DNA of 19,030 nucleotides from Planctomycetota bacterium (GCA_024278035.1 JAJRUA010000348.1:1-19030); one strand, 5' to 3'; positions 1 to 6,954 are shown, counted from the stretch's first letter. Notes: generated by a model not told the origin, from the sequence alone. Translations and numbers: made by a program.

Positions 1-174
1 ACGGTTGAAAAGCAGCGCCGCCTTACTCGCACGGCTCTCTCGTTCCTGAAGACGCACGATCTGATGGAGCACCCGGCGCGTTTCGACGTGGTGGCGATCC
101 ATTGGCCGAAAGAAGCACGGAAGCCAATGTCCGTCGATCACATAGAAAATGCCTTCGAGGCGTTCGGTGGTTAG
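1..174 (+). CDS. YraN/UPF0102 family protein, C-terminal part (5' end outside window)
   Basis: Frame 1 is open from the left edge to a TAG at 172-174 and gives 57 residues. The pattern fits the C-terminal half of the YraN/UPF0102 family, small proteins with a restriction-endonuclease-like fold. A Lys-Arg-rich helix (VEKQRRLTRTALSFL) is followed by a core strand with RFDVVAIHWP and a closing helix with DHIENAFEAFG; the family typically ends with an I-x-H-I-x-N-A-F pattern. The upstream catalytic part is not in the window. Its biological role is poorly defined. It converges on the minus-strand toxin gene, whose stop lies only 4 bp beyond. The family call rests on motif recognition alone. Confidence 0.75.
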   Translation, partial: TVEKQRRLTRTALSFLKTHDLMEHPARFDVVAIHWPKEARKPMSVDHIENAFEAFGG

Positions 175-178
175 GCGA

Positions 179-490
179 TCAATCTAAGTCTTTTGGCTTC
201 TGACTAGCGTGCCGGAAATCGAGAACGCGAACCATTTTTTCCTCTTCATCGACTCGGTAGAGGAACAAACAGCGGTCCACCATTAACATGCGAATTGTGA
301 GAGGGTGCTGATCGTTCTCGGGAGCAGGCGGACATTGATTCGGGAAGTTTCTGAGCGTTTGCAGAGCGTCAATCGCCTTCTCTAACCACCGCATTGCAAC
401 GAGGGGCGATTGCTTCTGGACAGCAATGTACTCCACGAAGCGGTCCAACGCCCCATACGCTTCGGGCGAGACGATGAGGTGATACGTCAT
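179..490 (-). CDS. ParE/RelE-superfamily toxin of a toxin-antitoxin pair
   Basis: A 103-residue basic protein of the usual ParE/RelE size. It begins with a strand (YHLIVSPEAYGALD), has a helical hairpin around residues 15-50 (FVEYIA..., AMRWLEKAIDALQTLRNFP), and ends with strands MLMVDRCLFLYRVDEE and VRVLDFRHASQKP. This is the typical order for the superfamily, including the late R-H motif. ParE members poison gyrase and RelE members cleave mRNA at the ribosome; the sequence does not decide between them. Its ATG overlaps the antitoxin stop as ATGA (487-490), so the two are translationally coupled with the antitoxin first. Identification is by fold-like pattern and context. Confidence 0.8.
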   Translation of the reverse strand: MTYHLIVSPEAYGALDRFVEYIAVQKQSPLVAMRWLEKAIDALQTLRNFPNQCPPAPENDQHPLTIRMLMVDRCLFLYRVDEEEKMVRVLDFRHASQKPKDLD

Positions 491-753
491 GCGTCGGTTT
501 GCAATCCGTGCTTTAACGCAATGCGACGAAGAGCCTCTTCGACTTCGATGCCATTGCCTGCGTCAATTGACGCATCGGCTTGCTTCAATTTGGCAACGCT
601 CTCGCGGAGTTCAGATTCGCTGAGTGTCCCACGAGGATCGACGGTAGATTCTTCGGCCATCGCCGCCATCAATGCAGCAACATCTTCGTAACCGGCTGCG
701 GTAGCCCGTACGGCAAGTTTTTCGTACTGTTCGTCAGGGATTTGTATTTGCAT
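487..753 (-). CDS. Antitoxin partner of the ParE/RelE-type toxin
   Basis: An 88-residue acidic protein when started at the ATG at 751-753, giving MQIQIPDEQYEKLAVRATA. A longer reading from 789 adds a basic stretch that does not look native. The N-terminal 30 residues (short strand, then a helix with KLAVRATAAGYEDVAALM) could be the DNA-binding and dimerisation part. The charged C-terminal half (SESELRESVAKLKQADASID...) would be the toxin-wrapping part. It precedes and overlaps the toxin by 4 bp, the usual order for type II modules. No Shine-Dalgarno site is obvious. A candidate promoter lies so close to the ATG that the message could be leaderless. I do not recognise a specific antitoxin family. 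Confidence 0.65.
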   Translation of the reverse strand: MQIQIPDEQYEKLAVRATAAGYEDVAALMAAMAEESTVDPRGTLSESELRESVAKLKQADASIDAGNGIEVEEALRRIALKHGLQTDA

Positions 754-759
754 GCTTCT

Positions 760-789
760 ATTCTGACACGCTCGGCGACTAAAAGTCAA
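760..789 (-). promoter_or_regulatory. Candidate housekeeping promoter of the toxin-antitoxin pair
   Basis: Read on the minus strand, TTGACT (784-789; 5 of 6 to the -35 consensus) is followed after 18 nt by CAGAAT (760-765; 4 of 6 to the -10 consensus). Only 6 nt separate the -10 box from the antitoxin ATG, so transcription would begin at or next to the start codon. It lies in the 49-bp gap after the permease gene, which suggests the pair need not depend on read-through. This is consensus matching only. Confidence 0.35.
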
Positions 790-802
790 AGAGAAAATGC
801 TT

Positions 803-1939
803 CTATTGCCTTAACGATTCGCTCTGTGCGGCGGCGATGGGGACGAAGACAATCAGCGGCAACCAGGCGGCTAGCGAGGGGCGTAACCAACCGGTGGCCC
901 CTAAGGCTTGGCCACCGAGGGCGAGCAAAAAGAATGCCGTGACGACCAACACGCTAAGACCCATCGCAATGAACGGGCTCTTGGCACCGCGAGAAACGAC
1001 GAGCGGCAAACCGAGCATCAATAGCGTGATATCGAGGAAAGGTTGTAAAATCCGTGTGTGTATGGCGACTCGCACGTCGGGCCCAAGGTCGGTGCTGGGG
1101 CTCGCCAGTTCACGGACCAACTCTGAAGTCGAAGCAAGATCACGCCACTGCGGTCCGGCAGCGAGCAACTCAAACGAGAGGCCGCTAACGACAAACGCTT
1201 CGTCCTCAGCCAGCCAATCGGCATCGGTCGGCGTGACGATCACCGGCTTGCCTTCGCGGTCGGTGAGCGAGACGAGGCGGTTGATACCCTCCGGTTGGGA
1301 TACGCCGCGCAAGAGATAGCCGCTCGGCCGGTTCCCTTCGGTTGGTTTGTATTGGGCCGTCTTAGCCACAAGCTGCATTCCGAAACGAGAGGCGTAAGGG
1401 GGCAACCAAAAGCTCGGTTGGACGATCGTGCCTGACTTGAGCATCGCTTCGGAACCGCCGAGACGAATGTCGGTGGCGTAGTCTTGGCGCGGCTTGAGAA
1501 CGACGGCGTTCTCGCCGGAAAGGTCTTTCGAGTCCAGCGAAAGCTCATGCCGAAGGCCCGGAATGACGAACTCCCGGATGCCTGCTGCGGTGATGGCAAC
1601 GACCACTCCCGCAATTAAGACGGGCCGAAGAATTTGTAAACGGGGGATGCCCGCCGCCATGAGGGCCGTCATTTCGTTGTGTCGCTGAATCCAAGTGACC
1701 GTGAACATCGCGGCGATCATCGCCAGGATGCCGCTCGTTCGGTTGAAGAACGAGAGGGATTGGAGGGCGTAATACTGGCCGGCGGTCTTGGCCGCTTCGG
1801 CAAACGAGACCCCCTCGCCACCGAAATCGTCGAGTCGGTTGAAGGCATCGATCACAATATAGAGCCCCGCCAAACTGATGAAACAGATCAGAAAGGTCTG
1901 TAGGAATTGGCGGAGCAAGTAGCGGTCAATGAGGCGCAT
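803..1939 (-). CDS. LptF/LptG family permease (YjgP/YjgQ)
   Basis: A 378-residue membrane protein of family length. It begins MRLIDRYLLRQFLQTFLICF, the classic LptF/LptG start (a short amphipathic segment with RY and F, then TM1 at about 12-34). Further TM segments lie at about 60-82 and 98-120, followed by a large periplasmic beta-jellyroll region (about 125-285, with LSGENAVVLKPRQDYATDIR), and three C-terminal TM segments at about 295-375. In Gram-negative bacteria LptB2FG extracts LPS from the inner membrane. One copy is visible here, and whether it is LptF or LptG cannot be said; a partner gene may be elsewhere. It is divergent from the comF-type gene. Confidence 0.85.
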   Translation of the reverse strand: MRLIDRYLLRQFLQTFLICFISLAGLYIVIDAFNRLDDFGGEGVSFAEAAKTAGQYYALQSLSFFNRTSGILAMIAAMFTVTWIQRHNEMTALMAAGIPRLQILRPVLIAGVVVAITAAGIREFVIPGLRHELSLDSKDLSGENAVVLKPRQDYATDIRLGGSEAMLKSGTIVQPSFWLPPYASRFGMQLVAKTAQYKPTEGNRPSGYLLRGVSQPEGINRLVSLTDREGKPVIVTPTDADWLAEDEAFVVSGLSFELLAAGPQWRDLASTSELVRELASPSTDLGPDVRVAIHTRILQPFLDITLLMLGLPLVVSRGAKSPFIAMGLSVLVVTAFFLLALGGQALGATGWLRPSLAAWLPLIVFVPIAAAQSESLRQ

Positions 1940-2057
1940 GGTCTTGTCGTTGGGGGGCCTGAGAGTGCGGGGCGAGGAGTTTGAGCGTTGTGCCGGACGG
2001 CGTCAACATGGGAATCGCCTCCCCCACAGCCCCTTTATCCCTAACTATCATGAAGTG

Positions 2058-2840
2058 ATGGCACCGCCAGCAGAAATACGGGATCGCTTCCGAACGCCCT
2101 TACTTGCCGCCGCCCGAGCGTTGCTCGACTTGGGATTGCCGCCCCATTGTGTTGTCTGTGGGCATTCGACGACGGAACGGCTGCCCGAAGAGCGGGCCTT
2201 CTGCGAGCCGTGCGAAACGGAACTGCCTCGTTTGCCCCAACCTGTTTGCCTCCGCTGTGCGGTACCGGTACCTGTGTCCGAGACCGATATGCCCGCCGAG
2301 GATTGCCCCGTTTGTCGCGGGGAACGATGGAAGTTTGATAGCGTGATTGGGCTGGGGCCTTATAGCGGTTTGCTGAGGCATTTGGTGCTAACGGCGAAGA
2401 AGACAAGGGGGGGCTTGGTTGCCGAGGCTTTGGGGCAACGCTTGGGGCGGCAGGAAATTGAGCGATTTCTACCCGAACAAGCGGCCTGTGTCGTGCCGGT
2501 CCCCATGCACTGGACACGGCGAATGGCCCGTGGAGTGAACTCCGCCGATCGCCTGGCTGGGGGAATTGCCAGGGTGGTGGGTTTGCCGGTGGTCCACGCA
2601 TTGCGTCGCTCTCGGCGAACACGGCAACAGACGGCGATTGCCCCAAGTGACCGACCTGCGAACGTCCGGCAGGCGTTTCAGGTTCGTTCGGGGCGGATTG
2701 CTCAGGGGGCGACAGTGTTGCTCGTGGATGATGTTCTGACGACCGGATCAACCTGCTCTGCGGCTGCCCGCGAGCTAAAACGGGCTGGTGCGGGCCGGGT
2801 CGTGGCGGTTGTCGCAGCAAAACGACTCGGAGGCGTCTGA
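2058..2840 (+). CDS. comF: ComF family phosphoribosyltransferase-like protein
   Basis: A 260-residue protein from the ATG at 2058; the frame is open further upstream but that part reads as non-native sequence. Residues about 20-90 hold three CxxC-type zinc-binding pairs (HCVVCGH, FCEPCE, VCLRCA...DCPVCRG). The C-terminal half is a PRTase-like domain with VVPVPMHWTRRMARGVN and the PRPP-loop motif VLLVDDVLTTGST near residues 215-230. In naturally competent bacteria ComF proteins act in handling incoming DNA; elsewhere their role is unclear. The RRTRQQTAI segment is typical of the family. No strong ribosome-binding site is visible. It is divergent from the permease gene across a 118-bp gap in which I saw no convincing promoter. 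Confidence 0.88.
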   Translation: MAPPAEIRDRFRTPLLAAARALLDLGLPPHCVVCGHSTTERLPEERAFCEPCETELPRLPQPVCLRCAVPVPVSETDMPAEDCPVCRGERWKFDSVIGLGPYSGLLRHLVLTAKKTRGGLVAEALGQRLGRQEIERFLPEQAACVVPVPMHWTRRMARGVNSADRLAGGIARVVGLPVVHALRRSRRTRQQTAIAPSDRPANVRQAFQVRSGRIAQGATVLLVDDVLTTGSTCSAAARELKRAGAGRVVAVVAAKRLGGV

Positions 2841-2995
2841 GTGCTGGCACTTGCTGTCCGACGCCGATTGCGAAGAATAGGAAGCTCAGGCAAGAAAATG
2901 CCCCGGGTTGGTTTACGCGGATTGCGTCGATTCAATCGATTCCCTTGCCCGCTTCCGTAATACGGCTCTCCCCTCGAATCCAGTTTCCGTTCCCT

Positions 2996-3985
2996 ATGGC
3001 AAGCAGCCAGCCGCCACCACCGACCACCAAACCGCTCGGCCCGTTCCGCCGGGCCGTGCTGCGTGGTCTGGGCGTTTTGCTCCCGCCACTGCTGACGGTC
3101 GTTATTTTTCTATGGGTTGGTAACACGGTTGCCCGGTACGTGCTGACGCCGCTTGAAGAGGCGACGCGCTACGTGCTCGTTGAGCACGCTTCGGACATTC
3201 GCGCGGCAAACGAGTTTGAGAAGCCCCCCGCCCAGGCGGGTGAAACGGCCAAAGGGGCCGATGGCCGCTTGTTCCGCCGCACGCCCGACGGGCTGTTCGT
3301 TCCGAGCACCGTGTACGAAGAGGCGGAGAACTCGCTTGGTAAGAACGACGCCTCGCCGACCACCGCTCGTGATTTTTACACGCGTTACGTCGATCGGGTT
3401 TGGCTACAGCCATGGCTTGTGATTCCGATTTTCCTGTCGGTCTTCCTGTTGCTGCTGTACGGTTTCGGTAAGTTCCTGGCAGCAGGGATCGGTCGGTTCT
3501 TTTGGAATCAGTTCGAATCGCTTATCAACCGGGTGCCACTGGTCAGCAATGTCTACACGTCGGTCAAACAAGTAACCGACTTCTTGTTTTCGGATCCGGA
3601 CCTCGATATCACGCGCGTCGTGGCGGTGGAATATCCGAGGAAAGGCGTGTGGACCGTCGCCTTTGTTACGGGCGAAAGCTTGCTTGATATTGAGAGCGCA
3701 GCGAACGAACCAGTGATGAGTGTGCTGATTCCGACTTCGCCGATGCCGTTCACCGGGTTTACGATCACGGTCAAGAAGAGCGAAACGGTGGATCTGAATT
3801 TGACGATCGACCAAGCCTTTCAGTTCGTTGTAAGCTGTGGCGTCGTGGTGCCAGCCAACCAGATTACGCGGGACGTAAAGGAACGTGCAGGAAAACCTTG
3901 GCACGATCCCTCCGATACATTGGGCCAAAACGGATTGGCAGCAGGCGATACGGCAAAGCGACTGGAGGCTGGCGACGATGCGTGA
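2996..3985 (+). CDS. DUF502 family membrane protein
   Basis: A 329-residue protein from the ATG at 2996 (MASSQPPPPTTKPLG). A proline-rich cytoplasmic lead is followed by TM1 (about 25-45, GLGVLLPPLLTVVIFLWVG). An enlarged loop comes next (about 60-140), then TM2 (about 143-165, IPIFLSVFLLLLYGFGKFL). After that comes the hallmark DUF502 block with FFWNQFESLINRVPLVSNVYTS, where the I-P-x-V-x-x-x-Y-x-x-x-K-Q pattern is recognisable. The C-terminal domain carries VFVPTSPMPFTG-like sequence (here VLIPTSPMPFTGFT). The biochemical function of DUF502 proteins is unknown. Its last 8 bp overlap hemC, implying co-transcription and coupled translation. No clear ribosome-binding site precedes the chosen start. 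Confidence 0.85.
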   Translation: MASSQPPPPTTKPLGPFRRAVLRGLGVLLPPLLTVVIFLWVGNTVARYVLTPLEEATRYVLVEHASDIRAANEFEKPPAQAGETAKGADGRLFRRTPDGLFVPSTVYEEAENSLGKNDASPTTARDFYTRYVDRVWLQPWLVIPIFLSVFLLLLYGFGKFLAAGIGRFFWNQFESLINRVPLVSNVYTSVKQVTDFLFSDPDLDITRVVAVEYPRKGVWTVAFVTGESLLDIESAANEPVMSVLIPTSPMPFTGFTITVKKSETVDLNLTIDQAFQFVVSCGVVVPANQITRDVKERAGKPWHDPSDTLGQNGLAAGDTAKRLEAGDDA

Positions 3986-4937
3986 TGGTGCCTCGAGTGG
4001 GATGCGTCTGGGAGCGCGCGGTAGTCGGCTGGCGCGCTGGCAGGCCGACTGGGTGGCTCAGCAACTTCGCACAGCAGGCCACGCGATTGAGATTATCGAA
4101 ATCCGTACGCGTGGCGATGTGCAACAGGTGGGCCCGATTAGCGCGATGGTGGACGGTGCCGCTTCGACCGGTGGGCAAGGAGTCTTTACCAAGGAAATCC
4201 AGCGGGCCCTCTTGGCCCGTGAAATCGACTTTGCGGTGCATAGCCTCAAGGATTTGCCGACGACGCCCGTGCCGGGGCTCGTTGTTGCTGCCGTGCCAGA
4301 GCGGGCACCCATTGCGGATGCCCTGATTTCGGACGTTGCGGATTCAATCGATGCCTTGCCACAGGGAGCACGGGTTGGCACGGGTAGTTTTCGCCGCAAA
4401 GCACAGTTGCTCAGCCGTCGTCCTGATTTGTTGGTGAAAGACTTGCGAGGCAACGTCGAGACCCGCTTGGCAAAGTTGGACCTTCCTGAGGACGAAGGGG
4501 GCGAGTACGACGCGATTTTGCTTGCCGAGGCGGGGCTCGCACGGCTTGGCCTGGCGGACCGCATCGCCTGTCGGCTTGCTCCGCCAGAGATGCTTCCTGC
4601 ACCGGGACAGGGAGCGCTTGGCATCGAGTGCCGCGCGGACGATGAGCGAACGCTTGCCGTGCTGGCATCGCTGGAGCACGCGGCGACTCGTGCTGCGGTG
4701 ACCGCCGAACGGACAGCACTCGCACGGCTTGAGGGGGGGTGCCTGGCGGCGCTGGGGGCTTGGGGGCGGATCGAAGGAGAATCGCTTCGTCTTTCGGTGG
4801 TCGTTCTGAGCGAAGATGGGACGCAGCGCCTGGATGCCGAAGCAACAGGTTCGGTTGATAATGCCGAAGCCCTTGGTACGCGTGTTGCCGACGATCTGCT
4901 AGCACGCGGGGCGGCGGCGCTTTTGCGCGACCGATAG
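3978..4937 (+). CDS. hemC: Porphobilinogen deaminase (hydroxymethylbilane synthase)
   Basis: Joins four porphobilinogen units into hydroxymethylbilane in cytoplasmic tetrapyrrole synthesis. The 319-residue reading starts at the ATG at 3978, which has GGAGG at 3964-3968 (9-nt spacing). A second ATG at 4002 would give the shorter MRLGARGSRLARWQ start. Family landmarks in order are RLGARGSRLARWQAD, IRTRGD, FAVHSLKDLPT, GTGSFRRKAQLL, KDLRGNVETRL, APGQGALGIECR, and LEGGC with Cys255, the residue that carries the dipyrromethane cofactor. All key motifs are intact. The start overlaps the DUF502 stop by 8 bp. A long nested palindrome begins 3 bp after the stop and separates it from the flagellar genes. 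Confidence 0.96.
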   Translation: MRDGASSGMRLGARGSRLARWQADWVAQQLRTAGHAIEIIEIRTRGDVQQVGPISAMVDGAASTGGQGVFTKEIQRALLAREIDFAVHSLKDLPTTPVPGLVVAAVPERAPIADALISDVADSIDALPQGARVGTGSFRRKAQLLSRRPDLLVKDLRGNVETRLAKLDLPEDEGGEYDAILLAEAGLARLGLADRIACRLAPPEMLPAPGQGALGIECRADDERTLAVLASLEHAATRAAVTAERTALARLEGGCLAALGAWGRIEGESLRLSVVVLSEDGTQRLDAEATGSVDNAEALGTRVADDLLARGAAALLRDR

Positions 4938-4940
4938 TTT

Positions 4941-4984
4941 CCTCGCCAGGATGGCGAGGCTATAGCCTCGCCATCCTGGCGAGG
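4941..4984. repeat. Nested perfect palindrome after hemC
   Basis: Two perfectly complementary 20-bp arms (4941-4960 and 4965-4984) flank the 4-nt centre TATA. Each arm is itself a hairpin: CCTCGCCA-GGA-TGGCGAGG on the left and CCTCGCCA-TCC-TGGCGAGG on the right. The unit can fold as one long hairpin or as two short ones. No T-run follows, so it is not a standard rho-independent terminator, although a strong hairpin 3 bp past the hemC stop may protect or end the transcript. It resembles a REP- or MITE-like intergenic repeat. Confidence 0.8.
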
Positions 4985-4988
4985 GAAC

Positions 4989-5054
4989 GGCGGCGTCCCC
5001 AACCGGCAAACCTTGCCGGCCCCTTCTCGCCGATGACCGGCAGGAACTGCCGCC
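4989..5054. repeat. Cluster of small G+C-rich inverted repeats before the flgF promoter
   Basis: Two simple hairpins are visible: CCGGCAA-ACC-TTGCCGG (5003-5019) and CGGCAG-GAA-CTGCCG (5038-5052). An outer pair GGCGGC (4989-4994) and GCCGCC (5049-5054) could enclose the first hairpin, competing with the second. They continue directly from the nested palindrome, so 4941-5054 may be one composite repeat. The rest of the 4938-5188 spacer holds the sigma-54 site and no gene. Confidence 0.55.
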
Positions 5055-5105
5055 TTCTCTCCACGACACGCAACAAAACGCTTCGTTTGTAGGGCTCCCC
5101 GACTT

Positions 5106-5121
5106 TGGCACGCTCTGTGCT
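5106..5121 (+). promoter_or_regulatory. Sigma-54 (-24/-12) promoter upstream of flgF
   Basis: TGGCACG (5106-5112), four nucleotides, then GTGCT (5117-5121). This matches the RpoN consensus TGGCACG-N4-TTGCW with one mismatch (G for the first T of TTGC). The invariant GG (-24) and GC (-12) are in exact register, 10 nt apart. A preceding T also fits the YTGGCACG form. Transcription would start near 5132, about 57 nt before the flgF ATG. Sigma-54 control of rod and hook genes is well known in other flagellated bacteria. It requires an AAA+ activator that is not encoded in this window. Confidence 0.8.
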
Positions 5122-5188
5122 TAACGTACGGACCCTAGAGACGTTTTTGCAAACAGGGGGGCAACCTGCTAGCAAACACAAGAATCCC

Positions 5189-5944
5189 ATGTCCTACGGC
5201 ATGTACCTCGCTGCGGAAGGTGCTAAGGCACAGTCACGTCGGCTCGAGGTGATCTCCAATAACATGGCGAACGTCGATACGGTCGGCTTCAAGCCCGACG
5301 TCGCCTCGTTTCAATCGCGGTTTGCTGAGGCCATTCAGCAGCAATTGATCGCTCCAGGATCAAAGACTTCGCCCGACTTGGGTGGCGGTGTGAAGGTCAT
5401 GGAGACGCTCACCGACTTCACGGCAGGCCGCCTCGAACGGACCGGCAACGACAGTGATTTGGCGATCATCGGCAAAGGCTTCTTTCAAGTCGAAGGCCCC
5501 GCCGGCGAGCCGCTTTTGACCCGAGCGGGTGCTTTCTCGCTTGATTCACTCAACCGGCTGGTAATGACCGGATCGAACCGACCGGTACTTTCCACCGGAG
5601 GGGCACCAATTCAGCTTGACCCGACCCTTCCGTGGAGCGTTTCCACCGATGGCCAAGTGCAGCAAGGCTCGGAACGGATTCCGATTGCGTTGGTCGAGCC
5701 CGCCTCTCTGGATGATTTGCAAAAAGTGGGGGGCAACCTCTTCCGTTCACGCACGGCTCCCCTGCCTGTTGAGCCGAATCTTCGCGAAGTGCGGCAAGGA
5801 TTTCTTGAAATGTCGGGGGCCAACTCGACGGAGCAAATGATGGCCATGATCGAGACCAACCGTGCCTTCGAAGCCAACACACAAATGATCAAGCACCAAG
5901 ATAGCCTCAGCGGAACGCTGATTAGCCGAATCTTGGGCAGGTAA
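5189..5944 (+). CDS. flgF: Flagellar proximal rod protein FlgF
   Basis: A 251-residue axial protein of the FlgF/FlgG/FlgE superfamily, part of the periplasmic rod that links the basal body to the hook. The N-terminal signature is SYGMYLAAEGAKAQSRRLEV followed by ISNNMANVDTVGFK. The middle has LAIIGKGFFQVEG and LLTRAGAFSLD, and the C terminus has QGFLEMSGANSTEQMMAMIE with NRAFEANTQMIK. The first-listed motif ANVDTVGFK and its shorter length than the next gene favour FlgF over FlgG. I chose the ATG at 5189 because superfamily members start just before this motif; the frame extends upstream to a TTG inside the promoter. No strong Shine-Dalgarno is present. It is the first gene of the flagellar block, behind the sigma-54 site. 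Confidence 0.92.
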   Translation: MSYGMYLAAEGAKAQSRRLEVISNNMANVDTVGFKPDVASFQSRFAEAIQQQLIAPGSKTSPDLGGGVKVMETLTDFTAGRLERTGNDSDLAIIGKGFFQVEGPAGEPLLTRAGAFSLDSLNRLVMTGSNRPVLSTGGAPIQLDPTLPWSVSTDGQVQQGSERIPIALVEPASLDDLQKVGGNLFRSRTAPLPVEPNLREVRQGFLEMSGANSTEQMMAMIETNRAFEANTQMIKHQDSLSGTLISRILGR

Positions 5945-5953
5945 AGAAGTTTT

Positions 5954-6031
5954 GAGTTGCTAGTAGCTAGGCGCTAGTTATTAGTAGCAATCGTCCAACG
6001 GTGAACTAGCGCCTAGCAACTCCTAACTCCC
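5954..6031. repeat. Heptamer-phased stem-loop between flgF and flgG
   Basis: A left arm made of GAGTTGCTAG (5954-5963) and GCGCTAGTT (5971-5979) pairs perfectly with the 19-nt right arm 6004-6022, leaving TAGCTAG (5964-5970) as a 7-nt bulge. CTAG recurs exactly every 7 nt (5960, 5967, 5974, then TTAG at 5981). On the right arm it recurs at 6006 and 6013, followed by AACTCCT and AACTCCC (6018-6031). The bulge is thus one repeat unit. It ends just before the flgG ribosome-binding site. Confidence 0.75.
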
Positions 6032-6046
6032 AACGAGAGGTATCCC

Positions 6047-6850
6047 ATGAGCATGCAATCTCTTTACACGGCTGCCACCGGCATGCGCGCAATGGAGACC
6101 AAGCTGGACGTGATTGCCAATAATTTGGCGAATAATAGCACGACCGGCTTCAAGAAAGACCGCGCCAACTTTGAGGACCTTTTCTACCGTCAGTACCGTT
6201 TGCCCGGGGCACTCGATGCTGACAACAACCGGACGCCGACCGGCATTGAAGTCGGTCTGGGTGTGCGGGTGGCCAGCACTCAATCGGACTTCGACCAAGG
6301 TGGATTCGAGAACACGGGCAACATGTATGACTTTGCCATCGAAGGAAACGGTTTCTTCGAGGTGCAAGGACCGAACGGCGAGCCTTTTTACAGCCGCGCT
6401 GGTAATTTTAGCCTCAATGCGGATGGCGAGCTGGTTCTTGGGTCCGCCCACACGGGTTTCCGACTCCAACCAACCGTGCAGATTCCTCAAGACGCAACGG
6501 GTGTAGTAGTCACTGCCACGGGCGAAGTGCAGTTCAGCACGAGCAACTCTCCGACGTTCCAAACGGCGGGGAACCTGACACTTGCCACATTCGTCAATCC
6601 GGACGGCTTGCTAAAGATGGGCGATAACCTGTACCGAGGAACCGACGCCTCGGGTCCTGTGAACGCGAACCAAACCCCGGGCCAAGTCGGTGTGGGCGTC
6701 ATTCGCCAAGGAGCCCTTGAAGCATCGAACGTCGAAGCGACGACTGAATTGATCGACCTCATCAACACCCAACGGAGCTTCGAGCTGAACTCGCAAGTGA
6801 TTCGTGCGGGAGATGAAATCATGGAATTGGTGGCGAATCTCCGTAGGTAA
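6047..6850 (+). CDS. flgG: Flagellar distal rod protein FlgG
   Basis: Forms the distal rod through the peptidoglycan and outer membrane. At 267 residues it is close to the usual length of about 260. It starts MSMQSLYTAATGMRAMETKLD and continues with VIANNLANNSTTGFKKDRANFEDL, the classic FlgG motif. GVRVASTQSDFDQGGFENTGN, FAIEGNGFFEVQ and PNGEPFYSRAGNFSLN follow. The C terminus has QGALEASNVEATTELIDLI and NTQRSFELNSQVI. GAGAGG at 6035-6040 lies 6 nt before the ATG, a good ribosome-binding site. The heptamer stem-loop separates it from flgF, and a second heptamer element follows its stop. This is one of the most certain calls in the window. Confidence 0.97.
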   Translation: MSMQSLYTAATGMRAMETKLDVIANNLANNSTTGFKKDRANFEDLFYRQYRLPGALDADNNRTPTGIEVGLGVRVASTQSDFDQGGFENTGNMYDFAIEGNGFFEVQGPNGEPFYSRAGNFSLNADGELVLGSAHTGFRLQPTVQIPQDATGVVVTATGEVQFSTSNSPTFQTAGNLTLATFVNPDGLLKMGDNLYRGTDASGPVNANQTPGQVGVGVIRQGALEASNVEATTELIDLINTQRSFELNSQVIRAGDEIMELVANLRR

Positions 6851-6854
6851 TTTG

Positions 6855-6899
6855 TAGCGTTCAGCTAACTAACGATTTCGCTGACCGCTGAAAGCTAAA
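6855..6899. repeat. Heptamer-phased inverted repeat after flgG
   Basis: TAGCGTTCAGC (6855-6865) pairs with GCTGAAAGCTA (6887-6897), with one internal mismatch. The right side reads as successive 7-nt units GCTGACC, GCTGAAA, GCTAAAA (6880-6900). It begins 5 nt after the flgG stop. The design is the same as the element before flgG, with a different unit sequence. Confidence 0.55.
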
Positions 6900-6915
6900 A
6901 AGCCCCCTCCCCTAG

Positions 6916-6941
6916 CCCCTCCCCCTAAAAAGGGGGAGGGG
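6916..6941. repeat. C-run/G-run hairpin overlapping the flgA ribosome-binding region
   Basis: CCCCTCCCCCT (6916-6926), loop AAAA (6927-6930), AGGGGGAGGGG (6931-6941): 11 perfect pairs. The only GGAGG-like sequence ahead of flgA lies in the right arm (6935-6939, 15 nt from the ATG at 6955), so folding would hide it. No T-run follows, making a terminator unlikely. A similar C-rich lead (6903-6913) extends the element. Confidence 0.7.
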
Positions 6942-6954
6942 GATAAAACTGAAA

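Noticed and set aside
2041..2850. Minus-strand open frame opposite comF (about 269 codons)
   Set aside because: Arg/Pro/Ser-rich shadow; the plus-strand protein has zinc-finger and PRPP motifs.
2845..2859. TGGCAC box between comF and the DUF502 gene as a sigma-54 promoter
   Set aside because: The following TTGC is far too close and no GC falls at the required 10-nt spacing from GG.
4941..4984. The nested palindrome as a rho-independent terminator of hemC
   Set aside because: The stem is strong but no T-run follows; classed as a repeat instead.
4058..5002. Long minus-strand open frame opposite hemC (about 314 codons)
   Set aside because: Composition is Ser/Arg/Ala-rich shadow sequence; hemC on the plus strand has all family motifs.
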